From: an uncultured Alistipes sp.
GTDB lineage: Bacteria > Bacteroidota > Bacteroidia > Bacteroidales > Rikenellaceae
NCBI GenBank assembly: GCA_944321755.1
Contig: CALUMM010000013.1
Location: 1-54,605, forward strand
Reading direction: 5' to 3'
DNA length: 54,605 nucleotides
Shown here in pieces: positions 38,261-47,921 of this stretch (the first letter of the stretch is position 1; every line of letters starts with the position of its first letter). The notes below the pieces were generated by a model that saw nothing but the letters and a program-made list of their open reading frames with translations, was not told the origin of the DNA and ran no database searches. Both the position numbers and the translations under genes were made by a program.

Positions 38261-41098
38261 ATGAAGAGATTGCTTCTGTTCGCGCTGGCGGCGTTCACCG
38301 TCTGCAGCGCCGCGGCGCAGATGAATCAGCCGATTCCCGCCGATCCCGAGCTCCGCACGGGAAAACTCGAAAACGGTATGACCTACTACGTCCGTCACAA
38401 CGAAAAACCAAAGGGGCAGGCCGATTTCTACATCATCCACAACGTCGGCGCCATCCAGGAGGACGACTCTCAGCAGGGCCTCGCCCACTTCCTCGAACAC
38501 ATGGCCTTCAACGGCACGAAGAACCTCCCCGGCAAACAGATGATCCAGTATCTCGAAACCGTCGGCGTGAAGTTCGGCGCCAACCTCAACGCCGGAACCA
38601 GCTGGGACCAGACCGTCTACAACATCTCCGACGTCCCGACCTCCCGCGAGGGGATCATCGATTCGGCACTGCTGATCCTCCACGACTGGTCGCACTTCAT
38701 CACCCTCGCCCCCGAGGAGATCGATTCCGAACGCGGCGTCATCATGGAGGAGCTCCGCACCCGCGACGGCGCCTCGTGGCGCTCCACGATGAAGCTCCTC
38801 CAGGCCCTCGGAAAAGGAACCAAGTACGAACACCGAAACCTGATCGGATATCTCGACGGACTGAAGAGTTTCGAACACCAGGCGCTCGCCGACTTCTACC
38901 ACAAATGGTATCGTCCCGACTATCAGGCCGTGATCGTCGTGGGCGACATCGACGCCGAAGCCGTCGAGGCCAAGATCAAGAAGCTGATGTCCGACATCCC
39001 GGCCCCGGCCGCCGACGCCGCACAGAAGGAAGAGATCATCGTCCCGGACAACGAGGAGCCGATCGTCAGCATCTACACCGATCCCGAAATGCAGGGAACC
39101 AAGGTCCAGCTCTTCATCAAACGCCCGGCATTCCCCACGGCTCTGGCCAACACGGTAAGCTGGGAGGCTACCAACGTCATCGAATCCTATGTCTCCATCA
39201 TGGAGAACGCCCGTCTGCAGGAGATCGCTATGCAGCCCGATGCGCCGTTCCTCGGAGCCGGCATGAGCTCGGGGGACGTCATCGGCGTCATCCCCACGCT
39301 CAACGCCACGGTCTTCGTCGCCATGACCCAGGAGGGAAAACTCAACCGCGGATTCGAAACCCTCTACACCGAAATGGAGCGTATGCGCCGCTACGGTTTC
39401 ACCCAGGGTGAGTTCGAACGCGCCCAGGAGAACCTTATGCGTCAGATCGAGCGCACCTACGCCAACCGCAATGACCGCCAGAACGGCTCGTTCGTGCAGA
39501 ACTACCTGAGCAACTTCCAGAAAAACACCCCGATCCCCGATGCCGAAACCGAATGGCAGCTCGACAGTATGCTCGTCAAGATGATCAGCGTCGAGATGGT
39601 CAACGCCTTTGCCCAGCAGACCGTCACCCCGACCAATCAGGTTATCATCGTCACGGCGCCCGAGAAGGAGGGGCTCGCTGCCCCCACGGCCGAAGAGCTG
39701 CTCGCAATCCGCGAGAAGGTCGCAGCCGCGGAAGTGGAACCCTATGAGGACAACGTCGTCAAAGAGCCGCTGATCCCCGAAGGAACCCAGCTCAAGGGCT
39801 CGAAGGTGAAGAAAACCGTCGAGGATCCCCGCCTCGGGACTACCGAATGGACCCTCGAAAACGGCGTGAAGGTCGTCGTCAAGAAGACCGACTTCAAGGC
39901 CGACGAGGTGCTGATGAGCGCCGTGGCAAAAGGAGGTCTCTCGCAGCTCTCCGACGAGGAGTTCTACATGGGTGAGATGATGCCCGCAGTCAACTCCATG
40001 TCGGGTGTCGGCAAGTTCTCCGCCACCGAGCTCAAGAAGCAGCTCTCCGGAAAAACCGCCGGGGTGCAGCCCGCCGTCGGCAACTACTCCAGCACGATGA
40101 ACGGTTCGGCGTCGCCCAAGGATGTCGAGACCATGCTCCAGCTGCTCTACCTCCACTTCACCCAGCCCCGCTTCGACCGAAACGACTACGACAACCTCCT
40201 CACGATGGTCCGTTCGCAACTCGCCAACGCACAGGCGAACCCCGACTTCCGGATGCAGGAGAAGACCCTGGAGACCATTTACGGAAACAACCCCCGCCGC
40301 CGGATGGTATCGAACGAGATCATCGACTCGTTCGATTTCGAGAAACTCCCCGCCATCTACGCCAAACTCTATCCCGGAGCCAACAGCTTCGTCTTCACGT
40401 TCGTCGGGAACATCGACCCCGAAGTGCTGAAACCCCTGGTCGAGAAGTACATCGGTTCGCTCCCCACGACCAAGAAGCCGATGACCTGGCAGGACGACAA
40501 GGCCCAACCGGTCAAGGGTGAAGTCTCCGAAGATTTCCGCGTGGCAATGCAGCAGCCCAAAGTCTCGGTATGCTACTACTTCTCGGGCGAGATGCCCTAC
40601 ACGTTCCGCGACAAACTCGCCCTGACGTTCCTGACCCAGGCCCTCAACTCCCGCTATCTGGAGTCGATCCGCGAGGAGAAGGGCGGAACATACGGCGTAC
40701 AGGTCGGCGGTTCGACGGAGTACATCCCGAAGGAGAGCTACGACATGACCATTTCGTTCGATACCAACGAGCAGATGGCCGATGAACTCTGCGAAATCAT
40801 CCTGCAGGAGATCCGCCAGATCGCCGAAAACGGCCCCAAGAGCGAGGATATCGAGAAAACTCGTGAATTCCTGCTCAAGAGCTGGCAGAACAGCCTCCAG
40901 AAAAACAACGGTTGGCTCGGGTACATTCAGGCCAAGTACGGCTCCGGTCTCGACTACATCGGCGAGTACGAAGAGTCGCTCCGCGCCCTGACCAATGCCG
41001 ACGTGCAGAAAATGGCCCAGAAGGCACTGGCCGACGGCAACCTCGTGAAGGTCGTCATGCGTCCCGAAAAGGCTGCAGAGGCTCCGGCCGAGAAATAG
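38261..41098 (+). CDS. M16-family zinc metallopeptidase (pitrilysin/insulinase type)
   Basis: 945 residues with signal peptide MKRLLLFALAAFTVCSAAAQ. The N-terminal half carries the inverted zinc motif HxxEH in GLAHFLEHMAFNGTKNLPG (His76, Glu79, His80) and the distal Glu in EIDSERGVIMEELRTRDG. The C-terminal half is the inactive M16 repeat (FSGEMPYTFRDKLALTFLTQ, LESIREEKGGTYGVQVGG). Length fits the two-repeat periplasmic form. It degrades peptides, typically ones too short for other proteases; could process peptides brought in by TonB systems. Single-gene unit; 22 bases after the XRE gene, so read-through from 37240 is possible. Confidence 0.96.
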   Translation: MKRLLLFALAAFTVCSAAAQMNQPIPADPELRTGKLENGMTYYVRHNEKPKGQADFYIIHNVGAIQEDDSQQGLAHFLEHMAFNGTKNLPGKQMIQYLETVGVKFGANLNAGTSWDQTVYNISDVPTSREGIIDSALLILHDWSHFITLAPEEIDSERGVIMEELRTRDGASWRSTMKLLQALGKGTKYEHRNLIGYLDGLKSFEHQALADFYHKWYRPDYQAVIVVGDIDAEAVEAKIKKLMSDIPAPAADAAQKEEIIVPDNEEPIVSIYTDPEMQGTKVQLFIKRPAFPTALANTVSWEATNVIESYVSIMENARLQEIAMQPDAPFLGAGMSSGDVIGVIPTLNATVFVAMTQEGKLNRGFETLYTEMERMRRYGFTQGEFERAQENLMRQIERTYANRNDRQNGSFVQNYLSNFQKNTPIPDAETEWQLDSMLVKMISVEMVNAFAQQTVTPTNQVIIVTAPEKEGLAAPTAEELLAIREKVAAAEVEPYEDNVVKEPLIPEGTQLKGSKVKKTVEDPRLGTTEWTLENGVKVVVKKTDFKADEVLMSAVAKGGLSQLSDEEFYMGEMMPAVNSMSGVGKFSATELKKQLSGKTAGVQPAVGNYSSTMNGSASPKDVETMLQLLYLHFTQPRFDRNDYDNLLTMVRSQLANAQANPDFRMQEKTLETIYGNNPRRRMVSNEIIDSFDFEKLPAIYAKLYPGANSFVFTFVGNIDPEVLKPLVEKYIGSLPTTKKPMTWQDDKAQPVKGEVSEDFRVAMQQPKVSVCYYFSGEMPYTFRDKLALTFLTQALNSRYLESIREEKGGTYGVQVGGSTEYIPKESYDMTISFDTNEQMADELCEIILQEIRQIAENGPKSEDIEKTREFLLKSWQNSLQKNNGWLGYIQAKYGSGLDYIGEYEESLRALTNADVQKMAQKALADGNLVKVVMRPEKAAEAPAEK

Positions 41099-41137
41099 GT
41101 ATCCGCCCCACACCGGATTTTAGCCGGAGAAGAAAAG

Positions 41138-41169
41138 CGGCCGACACGATCTGTGTCGGCCGTTTTTTT
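41138..41169 (+). terminator. terminator of the M16 peptidase gene
   Basis: CGGCCGACAC, 5-base loop, perfect complement, then seven T, 39 bases after the stop codon. Confidence 0.92.
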
Positions 41170-41405
41170 ATGGTTCGGGCTTAAGAACCCCTTTTCTTAA
41201 AGGGGCTTTTTGCATCGTCAAAAAGCCCCACAAAAACCGCCCGGCTAAGAGCCGGGTTTTAGGGGCGATGGGCGAGTGACGTGTTTCCGATCCGGTTCCG
41301 CGCTTCGACCCTCGTATGCGGGTAAAAGTTGCGGAAACCACGTGAGGTTCAGCAGCCCATAAATCCGGCTTCTTAAGCCGGCGGCCCGGGAAGTCCCGGG
41401 CCGCC
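41170..41405. other. structured non-coding region, possible RNA
   Basis: Five or more stems lie head to tail: GGGGCTTTTTG/complement at 41202-41229, competing with CCCCTTT/AAAGGGG at 41188-41205 for the same G run; CCCGGCT/AGCCGGG at 41240-41256; a long imperfect stem with ATGGGC (41268-41273)/GCCCAT (41355-41360) and ACGTGTTTCCG (41279-41289) pairing 41332-41343 with one bulged C; CCGGCTT/AAGCCGG at 41365-41381; and GGCGGCCCGGGA/complement at 41380-41405. No open frame of note. It follows the nuclease/TonB operon on the minus strand and the M16 terminator on the plus strand. I cannot assign it to a known RNA family. Confidence 0.5.
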
Positions 41406-41430
41406 TCATTGTCAACAAGCACAGAAAACA

Positions 41431-42693
41431 CTATTCACCGCCTTCCATGCCACCCATCGGATCGTTCTTCACGGGAGGTGCAAACGGATCATTCTCCGTA
41501 TATCCGTTGGCATAAGCCCAACGAGCCAGTTCGTCGGCTTCGGTCTCCGTCAACAGATCCTCGGCCTTGAAGTCGAGGTCCTCCAGCCGATTCACCGAAA
41601 CCTGATACTGTGCATAATCACGGCTGCCTCCGGCAAACGAACTCTCTTTCGAATAGATCGCATAGATACCCAACACCGTACCAACCGCTCCGTCCTTCGG
41701 AATCGGCTTCATGGCAAACTGCGAATAACCGCTCGTGCGGACCGAGTAAACACCCGCATCCGACGTATACACCGCCGCATCGTTGTACGAAATCAACACC
41801 GAGCCGTACAGACGAATGTTGTCGATGTTGTAGGCCCAATAGTACCACGGGGCATTCTTGGGCTGACCCCAGTCGGTTACAATCCACGTCGGGAAGGTAC
41901 TGTCATACGTGCCGTTTTTCATAGCGGAATTGACCACATGGTCCTGGTTCGGAACCCCGGCATAACGAACCTTGATGTTATTGAAACGCACCAGACGTCC
42001 CAACGCCTTCTCGCCCAGCGCCGTCTGATAATTCGAGGCATCCACGTCGAGAATATCCGAATCATCCAGCTTGACCCGTTCGCCCGGGAAGACGCTCAGC
42101 TTCGCAATATTCGGATTGTCCAGGTTCGAATTCGCATAGAACTTGTGGGTGCCCGACGTGTTGTTCGAATCCGACGGCGCATCGCCGATCGAAAGCATCA
42201 TCCGGTAGTTGCCCAAGTAGAGGCCGTTCAGACGCACGTAGACCCACTGGCTCTCCATCGTATTCAGATCGAGGTAGTAATCCAGATAGAGACCGTTGTA
42301 GAGTTTCAACTCGATGGCGGCCGTTCCGTCGTAGATGTACAGCGACTTGTAGATATTACCCTGACGGTCGCTGCTGATCACCTTACCCTTGATATAGTAG
42401 TTCGCAGCGGCCGACCAGCCCCGCAAGCCGGGGAATACCGTCTTGTCCTGCTCATCAGGAGTCAGATCCCCGAATTTCACCGTTTGGGTCGTCTCCCAGT
42501 CGCTATTGGTACCCGTACCCGACGTATTGCCGAAATACTCCTTCACCTCCTGGATCGTCACATGCTGGAGTCCCAGGGCCGTCATGTCGGTGTCGGTATA
42601 GAGTTTCCGGGGCGCCGGCGTATCGAAATCGTTGTAGCAGCCTGCGGCCAACGCGCCGACAAGAACCGCCAATGCTATTTTAAGATTTTTCAT
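41431..42693 (-). CDS. DUF5689 lipoprotein (OB-fold-like), last gene of the nuclease/TonB operon
   Basis: 420 residues from ATG 42693 (MKNLKIALAVLVGALAAGCY), lipobox Cys19. A DUF5689-type domain spans ~40-260, with the OB-fold-like strand pattern YYIKGKVISSDRQGNIYKSL, YIYDGTAAIELKLYNGLYLD and QWVYVRLNGLYLGNYRMMLS. The C-terminal part includes FPTWIVTDWGQPKNAPWYYW and ends in an acidic, Gly-rich tail. OB-like folds often bind nucleic acid, which fits the two nucleases in this operon; the binding role is inference. 22 bases after the TonB receptor gene, the place where a SusD gene would be expected. Confidence 0.85.
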   Translation of the reverse strand: MKNLKIALAVLVGALAAGCYNDFDTPAPRKLYTDTDMTALGLQHVTIQEVKEYFGNTSGTGTNSDWETTQTVKFGDLTPDEQDKTVFPGLRGWSAAANYYIKGKVISSDRQGNIYKSLYIYDGTAAIELKLYNGLYLDYYLDLNTMESQWVYVRLNGLYLGNYRMMLSIGDAPSDSNNTSGTHKFYANSNLDNPNIAKLSVFPGERVKLDDSDILDVDASNYQTALGEKALGRLVRFNNIKVRYAGVPNQDHVVNSAMKNGTYDSTFPTWIVTDWGQPKNAPWYYWAYNIDNIRLYGSVLISYNDAAVYTSDAGVYSVRTSGYSQFAMKPIPKDGAVGTVLGIYAIYSKESSFAGGSRDYAQYQVSVNRLEDLDFKAEDLLTETEADELARWAYANGYTENDPFAPPVKNDPMGGMEGGE

Positions 42694-42715
42694 AATCGTG
42701 TGTCCTTCTCGGTTG

Positions 42716-45559
42716 TTAGAATCGTAAGTAGACATTCAGGAAATAGGTCGTGCCGAGCAGGTAGAAATACTTCGACGGGAAACGGCCGAAGATGTAGTCT
42801 CCCGTACCGGAAGCACGGACCTTGCTCATACGCATCTGCTCGTAACCGCCCGTGCGGATATTCTGGTCGTTGAGAATGTTCTTCACCTCCAGGCTGCAAC
42901 CCAGCATGTAACGGCCCAGATACCAGTTCTTGCCTACGTTGGCGCTCAGCGTGAAGTAGCCGCCGAACTCCTCCTGAGCCCGCAGCTCATTGATCGAATT
43001 GATCGCACCAACAATCACCGCCATGTCCGGATTCTGGCCCTGCAGCTCGCTGGTGATCAAGTCCGTATAGTATTCCGATGCCGTATTCGTCCGATAGAAC
43101 GGGTTCATCGACAAGTAGAGGCGGTCGTAGTAGTTCAGGTTCACACCCGCAAACCAGTTGCGCGGACCCTTGTAGTCCAGTCCCACGTTGATGGCCGTCT
43201 GCGGCGTGCTCTCCACATGATAGCCCTTCCAGTTCACCTTGTCGCGCAGCACGCTCTTGTCAACGTTGTCCACCGTCTGCACGAAGTTCGGATTCGACGT
43301 GTAGGTGTAGTCTCCCCAGCTGATGGCGCCGACAACCGAAATCCCGTTCCAGACCGGAATCGAAAGTCCCAGCTCCACGCCGTAGTACTCCTTGTCGATG
43401 CCGCTCATCGCAAAGTTCGTGAACGAACTCCGCGTGTCGTCGTAGAACGAAATCACCTTCGCCTGATCCTTGATCGTCGTGTAGTAACCCGACAGACGTG
43501 CCTTGATGTAGGGAAGGTTCAGGTTGTAGGTCAGGTCCACGCCGAAGATCTTCTCGGCCTCCAGACCCGGCGTCGTGTTGTTGCGCGTGCGCGGCGACAC
43601 GAAAGCCGTGTTGAACTTCGGAGCCTCCTGCAGAATCACCGCATTGGCCTCCAGCGAGTGTGCGGACGAGAACTTGTAACCCAACGAGATTTTGCCCTCG
43701 TAAGTCAGGTAGTCGAGTTTCTTCGAATCGCCCTTCGACGTGTTGGGGAAGAGGCCCTTGCGCCACATACCCTCGCGGTACATCTGAGAGTAGCCTACCG
43801 ATGCGCCGACGCCCAGCGAGAAACCGCCCTTCGCCCACGTGTAGTTCGCCCATGCATCCGTTTCGAGCAGGTGGGCCCGGTACCAGTAGCCGTACTTGTC
43901 GCCCACATGTGCTATGCGGGCATGGCCCGTCGCCCAGTAGTAGTCCAGGTCGTTCTGGTAAGCCGTCTCGCTCGCCATGTCACGCTCGGCAAACTTGTCG
44001 ATGTCATACCAGTAGTCGCCGCCCAGCAGGTCCTTCACCTGCGAATAGTAGTCCGTGCGGTTCACGCGCAGGTTCACACCCCCCACGATCTTCATGTTGT
44101 TCCGCATGTTGTGCTGCACGTTCACAGCCAGATTGTAGTCCAGCTGGTCCGTATGACGCTCCTCGATCATGTAGTTCGAACGCCGGCTGTCGCCCATCAG
44201 GTCCGTCAGCTCCGTGTCGACATACTGGTTCTTGTAGAAGAAGTCGTCATAATCCAGCATCCCGGTCCAGGCCTGGGCCGACTGGATCGCATTCTGCATG
44301 TAGAAATAGATCGTCTGATCGGTCGTCGTGCCCGGCAGTATCTGCGTGAAGTCCGACGACGGCATGTAACGGTAGTAGTCCCCGCGCGGGTCCGAACCGC
44401 CGTTCCACGTCAGCGCCGAATAGCCGTTCTTGCCGAAACGAAGCGACGTCGCTGCATTCAGCCGCGTGTTCTCCGAAATGTCCCAGATGTAGTTCAGCAT
44501 CACGATCGGCTCGTGCGTGTTCCGCACGCGCGAGTTGCGGAGCTTCCCGGCCTGGTAACCCACATTCGGGTTGTAGTAGTTGTTGCCGAACAGGGCGTAA
44601 GCCTCGTCGGTCGATGCCTGCTGCGCTCCACGCTCCGCAGGCGATGCCAGCAGCGTCAACGCCAGGCGGTGGTCCGTACCGAAGAGCTTCTCCACCGAAG
44701 CAAAATAGGCATACGAGTTGTAGTAGACCCCGTCCACATAGCCGTTGCCGCCCTGACGTGTGCCGATCGAGAAGGCGTAAGACCAACCGTTGTCCAACTG
44801 ACCCGAACCGTAGGAGAGCATCGCACGGAAACGGTACATCTGGTTGCCGTTCGAAACACTCACCCGGAAACCCTTGCGGACCTGTGAGGCCCGGGCATTG
44901 ACATTCGTCAGACCCCCGATGCCGCCGATACCGAAATCCGACATCTCAAGTCCCGTATAGTTCTCCTGGTTGCGCGTGGCATCGTTCAGTCCGCTCCACA
45001 GCGACCACGGACCGTAACCCGTCATGGCATCGTTGAAGCGGATGCCGTTCAGGTAGATGTCCGAATACTGCGAATCGTAACCCCGGACGTTGAAACGCAT
45101 CTCACTGAAACGGTACGACGCAATGTTGTTGAACAGGTCCTTCGACGACGACAGCGACGACGGCAGGGCCTGCGTGTCCGACGACGACGAGTCGCTGTCG
45201 AACTCCGCGAAAATCGCATCATCGAAGAATGCCGTGTTCGTGGGGCCCGCCGGAACCAGAATAACCTGTTTGAGATCCTGAACATGCTCCGTACCCACAC
45301 GTACCATGAGGTCCAGCGGCTCAAAATCAGGAGTCGTGAATTGCAGCGTATAGCTGCCTGCGGGAAGATTCTCCAACGTAAAGTAGCCGTCGTTGTCGGT
45401 CATGACCTTCACGCCCAACGACTCGATCTTCACCTCGACGTTGTTCAGGGCCACGCGCCCGTTGCGCGAAACCACCTTGCCGCGAACGCCCCCGTCCTGT
45501 GCATAGGACGCAAAACTTACGGCCGTGAACAGCAGAATAAGTAGAGTTTTCAGTTTCAT
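42716..45559 (-). CDS. TonB-dependent outer-membrane receptor
   Basis: 947 residues; signal MKLKTLLILLFTAVSFASYA. After QDGGVRGKVVSRNGRVALNN comes a carboxypeptidase-regulatory-like beta domain (to ~115), then a Ser/Asp-rich linker (FAEFDSDSSSSDTQALPSSL), the plug (MRFNVRGYDSQYSDIYLNGI) and a large barrel rich in Tyr/Asn turns, ending TYFLNVYLRF with terminal Phe as usual for barrels. Not a SusC by its plug, and no SusD gene follows. Preceded by an EEP nuclease gene (18-base gap) and followed by a DUF5689 gene. The context suggests import of nucleotides or oligonucleotides. Confidence 0.93.
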   Translation of the reverse strand: MKLKTLLILLFTAVSFASYAQDGGVRGKVVSRNGRVALNNVEVKIESLGVKVMTDNDGYFTLENLPAGSYTLQFTTPDFEPLDLMVRVGTEHVQDLKQVILVPAGPTNTAFFDDAIFAEFDSDSSSSDTQALPSSLSSSKDLFNNIASYRFSEMRFNVRGYDSQYSDIYLNGIRFNDAMTGYGPWSLWSGLNDATRNQENYTGLEMSDFGIGGIGGLTNVNARASQVRKGFRVSVSNGNQMYRFRAMLSYGSGQLDNGWSYAFSIGTRQGGNGYVDGVYYNSYAYFASVEKLFGTDHRLALTLLASPAERGAQQASTDEAYALFGNNYYNPNVGYQAGKLRNSRVRNTHEPIVMLNYIWDISENTRLNAATSLRFGKNGYSALTWNGGSDPRGDYYRYMPSSDFTQILPGTTTDQTIYFYMQNAIQSAQAWTGMLDYDDFFYKNQYVDTELTDLMGDSRRSNYMIEERHTDQLDYNLAVNVQHNMRNNMKIVGGVNLRVNRTDYYSQVKDLLGGDYWYDIDKFAERDMASETAYQNDLDYYWATGHARIAHVGDKYGYWYRAHLLETDAWANYTWAKGGFSLGVGASVGYSQMYREGMWRKGLFPNTSKGDSKKLDYLTYEGKISLGYKFSSAHSLEANAVILQEAPKFNTAFVSPRTRNNTTPGLEAEKIFGVDLTYNLNLPYIKARLSGYYTTIKDQAKVISFYDDTRSSFTNFAMSGIDKEYYGVELGLSIPVWNGISVVGAISWGDYTYTSNPNFVQTVDNVDKSVLRDKVNWKGYHVESTPQTAINVGLDYKGPRNWFAGVNLNYYDRLYLSMNPFYRTNTASEYYTDLITSELQGQNPDMAVIVGAINSINELRAQEEFGGYFTLSANVGKNWYLGRYMLGCSLEVKNILNDQNIRTGGYEQMRMSKVRASGTGDYIFGRFPSKYFYLLGTTYFLNVYLRF

Positions 45560-45577
45560 ACAAATATTGTTAGCGTG

Positions 45578-46612
45578 TTATTTGCCAATGTAGATATAGA
45601 CCGGGAAGTGGTCGCTGAAACCGCCCTGGAAGTCGTTGCCCACGAACGTCCGCAACGGATAACCCTTGTACTGGCCCTCCTTCTGGAGCATGTACGGACG
45701 GCGGAAAATACCTCCGTAGAATTTCGAATTCCCCACGGGCTGGATCTTCAGTTCACCCGTCGATCCCGTGGCGAGGTTCTCCGAAACGACAATGTTGTCG
45801 AACAGGTTCCACTCGTCGCGGTAGGCCAGCGTCCCGTAACCGGCCTTCAGCAAGGCGATGAACGGATTGAACATGTCGCCCTTCTGCACCTCCTTGATCT
45901 TGCCCTTGGCACGGAGGCCCTCAACAATACTGCGGTCCGTGGCATCGTCGTTCAGGTCGCCCATCACCACCGCTTTCGTGGCGGGATTCGCCGCCATGAC
46001 CGAATCGAGGATGTGCTTCACCTGACGCGCAGCCTCCTCACGCTTGGGCGACGAAGCCTCCTTGCCGCCCAGACGCGACGGCCAGTGGTTCACCACAAAG
46101 AAGAACGGCTCGCCCTCGATCGTGCCCCACATCGTCACGAAATCCCGCGTCTTGAAGTCCGGCATCCCAGGCATCACAAACCGATGGGCCTTGCTGCCCT
46201 CCAGCTTGAAAACATCCGGGCGGTAGAAAAATCCTACGTCCACACCGCGCGCATCCGGCGAATCGAAATGTACGATCCGGTAATTGCCGTGAGCAAGTTT
46301 CGGCTGCGCAATCACATCCTCCATCACCGAACGGTTCTCGATCTCCGAAACGCCGATCACCACCGGAAAATCCTTGTCCTCGGCCGCGATATCGAACAAT
46401 ACCCGTTCGAGATTGCCGAGCTTCTTGCCGTACTTGACCGAATTCCACTGCTTCGGACCCTCGGGTGTAAACTCCTCGTCGTTCACCCCCGGATCGTTGA
46501 TCGTGTCGAAGAGGTTCTCGAAGTTGTAGAAGACCACTTTATAGGGCTTCTGCGCAAAGCACGCCACCGCAATCACCGCGGCAATCAGTCCTGTCAAAAG
46601 GTTTTTCTTCAT
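45578..46612 (-). CDS. endonuclease/exonuclease/phosphatase-family nuclease, exported
   Basis: 344 residues; Sec signal MKKNLLTGLIAAVIAVACFA. EEP (DNase I-like) motifs in order: VVFYNFENLFDTINDPGVND (metal-site Asn/Glu), VVIGVSEIENRSVMEDVI (catalytic Glu), FVVNHWPSRLGGKEASSP (catalytic His), AVVMGDLNDDATDRSIVEGL (Asp, Asn), and the C-terminal FQGGFSDHFPVYIYIG (Asp-His). All key residues are present, so it should hydrolyse phosphodiester bonds with a divalent metal. Periplasmic or surface-located; presumably trims products of the NUC endonuclease encoded upstream. Confidence 0.95.
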   Translation of the reverse strand: MKKNLLTGLIAAVIAVACFAQKPYKVVFYNFENLFDTINDPGVNDEEFTPEGPKQWNSVKYGKKLGNLERVLFDIAAEDKDFPVVIGVSEIENRSVMEDVIAQPKLAHGNYRIVHFDSPDARGVDVGFFYRPDVFKLEGSKAHRFVMPGMPDFKTRDFVTMWGTIEGEPFFFVVNHWPSRLGGKEASSPKREEAARQVKHILDSVMAANPATKAVVMGDLNDDATDRSIVEGLRAKGKIKEVQKGDMFNPFIALLKAGYGTLAYRDEWNLFDNIVVSENLATGSTGELKIQPVGNSKFYGGIFRRPYMLQKEGQYKGYPLRTFVGNDFQGGFSDHFPVYIYIGK

Positions 46613-46647
46613 AAAGGTTTTTAAGGTTTTAGTGAACTATTTTGCTG

Positions 46648-47880
46648 TCAGTTTATTGCCAGTCCGGGCCATTGTGCGATGTCCGGTTCGCGGCTCTTCA
46701 CCTCGTCGGCCACCGCCGGATCGAGATTCTCGAAAAAGGTGAAGCCCGTCAGCTGCTCAACCTCCTTGACCGTATAGGCCGCCTCGATGAGCTTCATCTC
46801 ACCGCCCACCGCATCGTTCGGGAAGATGAACCCGATGGCCTGCAGCTCGTCGGCCGAGAACTCCCAGATCTGACGGTTTTCGTTCTGGTCGCGCTTCTGC
46901 TTCAGGAGCACCTTCCAGCATTTCGAGGGTACTCTTACGCCGGAGACCTGCCCGTTTCCCGGGAGAGCCCCCGTCACGACGAACAGCGTGTCGTAACGCA
47001 TCTTGGTGACCGTCGTAGGAGCCCAGGCCCGAATCTTGCCTTCAAGCGACACCCAACTGCCACCATTGAAGTCGTAGTTCTGCGGCATGATGTTCGTGGA
47101 ATAGAAGGTCATCGCATTGGTCTCATCCGTGTTGTAGCGGTCGGCTGATGGGCACTGGTGGCCACGGGCATAACCGCGACCGTATGTATTCTCGACATTG
47201 TACTGCAGGCTGCGGTCGATGACGGGCAGCTGGTCGTTGGGATCGTAGGACCAGGCGTCCGAACGCCCCGAATTGGGCGTGGTATAGCACCCGTGCAACG
47301 GGTAGGCAACCCACAGCGCCACCCGGTTCGCAGCATCGTAGCAGATCGAATAGTTGCGCCGGTAACCGCCCGTAAGGTACTTGTTCGTGCCGCGCAGCGT
47401 CGTATAGTAGGTTTTATAGATATAACTGGAGCCCTGCCGGTAAGCGGGTTGTTCACCCCAGGAACGTTGGTATTCGGGATTCGACGAGGCGGGCATCTGC
47501 CACATCGTCAGAAGGGCGGTATAACCGTTCGAGAAGGTCACGGTAATCTCTGCCGCACGGTATCGGTCGGAGGTGTTCTCCCCGACGGTGATTTCGAGGG
47601 ATTGTCCGACTTGTGCGGTCGCCGTCGTGGTATTGGACGGGAACGAACACCAGTTTTCGTCATTGTCCGCGAAGGAGATCGTCGCCACAAAGGTGGTCCC
47701 CGCAGGGCCTTGCGTCGACAAGGCGTTCGTTGTGGTTGAGCAATTCACGGTCGCTGCAGCCAGCGAGGCGGCATTTTCCACCGTCGCATCGTCATCCTTG
47801 TTGCATCCCGTGAAAAGGACAAGCAGGGCCGCAAGCATCAAAACCGGCCATCCTGTCGTTCTGTATAGCTTGAAAAACAT
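46648..47880 (-). CDS. DNA/RNA non-specific endonuclease (NUC), lipoprotein
   Basis: 410 residues; signal ending LVLFTGCNKDDD (Cys26 lipobox). An Ig/BACON-like beta domain at ~40-130 (TVNCSTTTNALSTQG ... TAQVGQSLEITVGENTSDRY) precedes the NUC domain. Catalytic region: YGRGYARGHQCPSADRYNTD, a variant of the DRGH motif with Ala for Asp but keeping the general-base His; metal-binding Asn in FYSTNIMPQNYDFNGGSWVS. The C-terminus has LPGNGQVSGVRVPSKCWKVL. Such enzymes cut single- and double-stranded DNA and RNA. Lipid anchor suggests a surface location. A hairpin at 47922-47969 lies between it and the preceding gene. Confidence 0.94.
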   Translation of the reverse strand: MFFKLYRTTGWPVLMLAALLVLFTGCNKDDDATVENAASLAAATVNCSTTTNALSTQGPAGTTFVATISFADNDENWCSFPSNTTTATAQVGQSLEITVGENTSDRYRAAEITVTFSNGYTALLTMWQMPASSNPEYQRSWGEQPAYRQGSSYIYKTYYTTLRGTNKYLTGGYRRNYSICYDAANRVALWVAYPLHGCYTTPNSGRSDAWSYDPNDQLPVIDRSLQYNVENTYGRGYARGHQCPSADRYNTDETNAMTFYSTNIMPQNYDFNGGSWVSLEGKIRAWAPTTVTKMRYDTLFVVTGALPGNGQVSGVRVPSKCWKVLLKQKRDQNENRQIWEFSADELQAIGFIFPNDAVGGEMKLIEAAYTVKEVEQLTGFTFFENLDPAVADEVKSREPDIAQWPGLAIN

Positions 47881-47921
47881 CCGAAAAATGAAAAAAAACG
47901 GACTTTGGTTCTGTATTTAGA

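Noticed and set aside
38240..41113. 957-codon open frame antisense to the M16 peptidase gene
   Set aside because: A by-product of GC-rich codon usage; the plus strand encodes a complete M16 protein with signal peptide and active site.
41170..41430. tmRNA, RNase P RNA, SRP RNA or a cobalamin/TPP/FMN riboswitch
   Set aside because: None of the conserved sequence boxes of those RNAs could be found on either strand, and no gene follows in the position a riboswitch would need.
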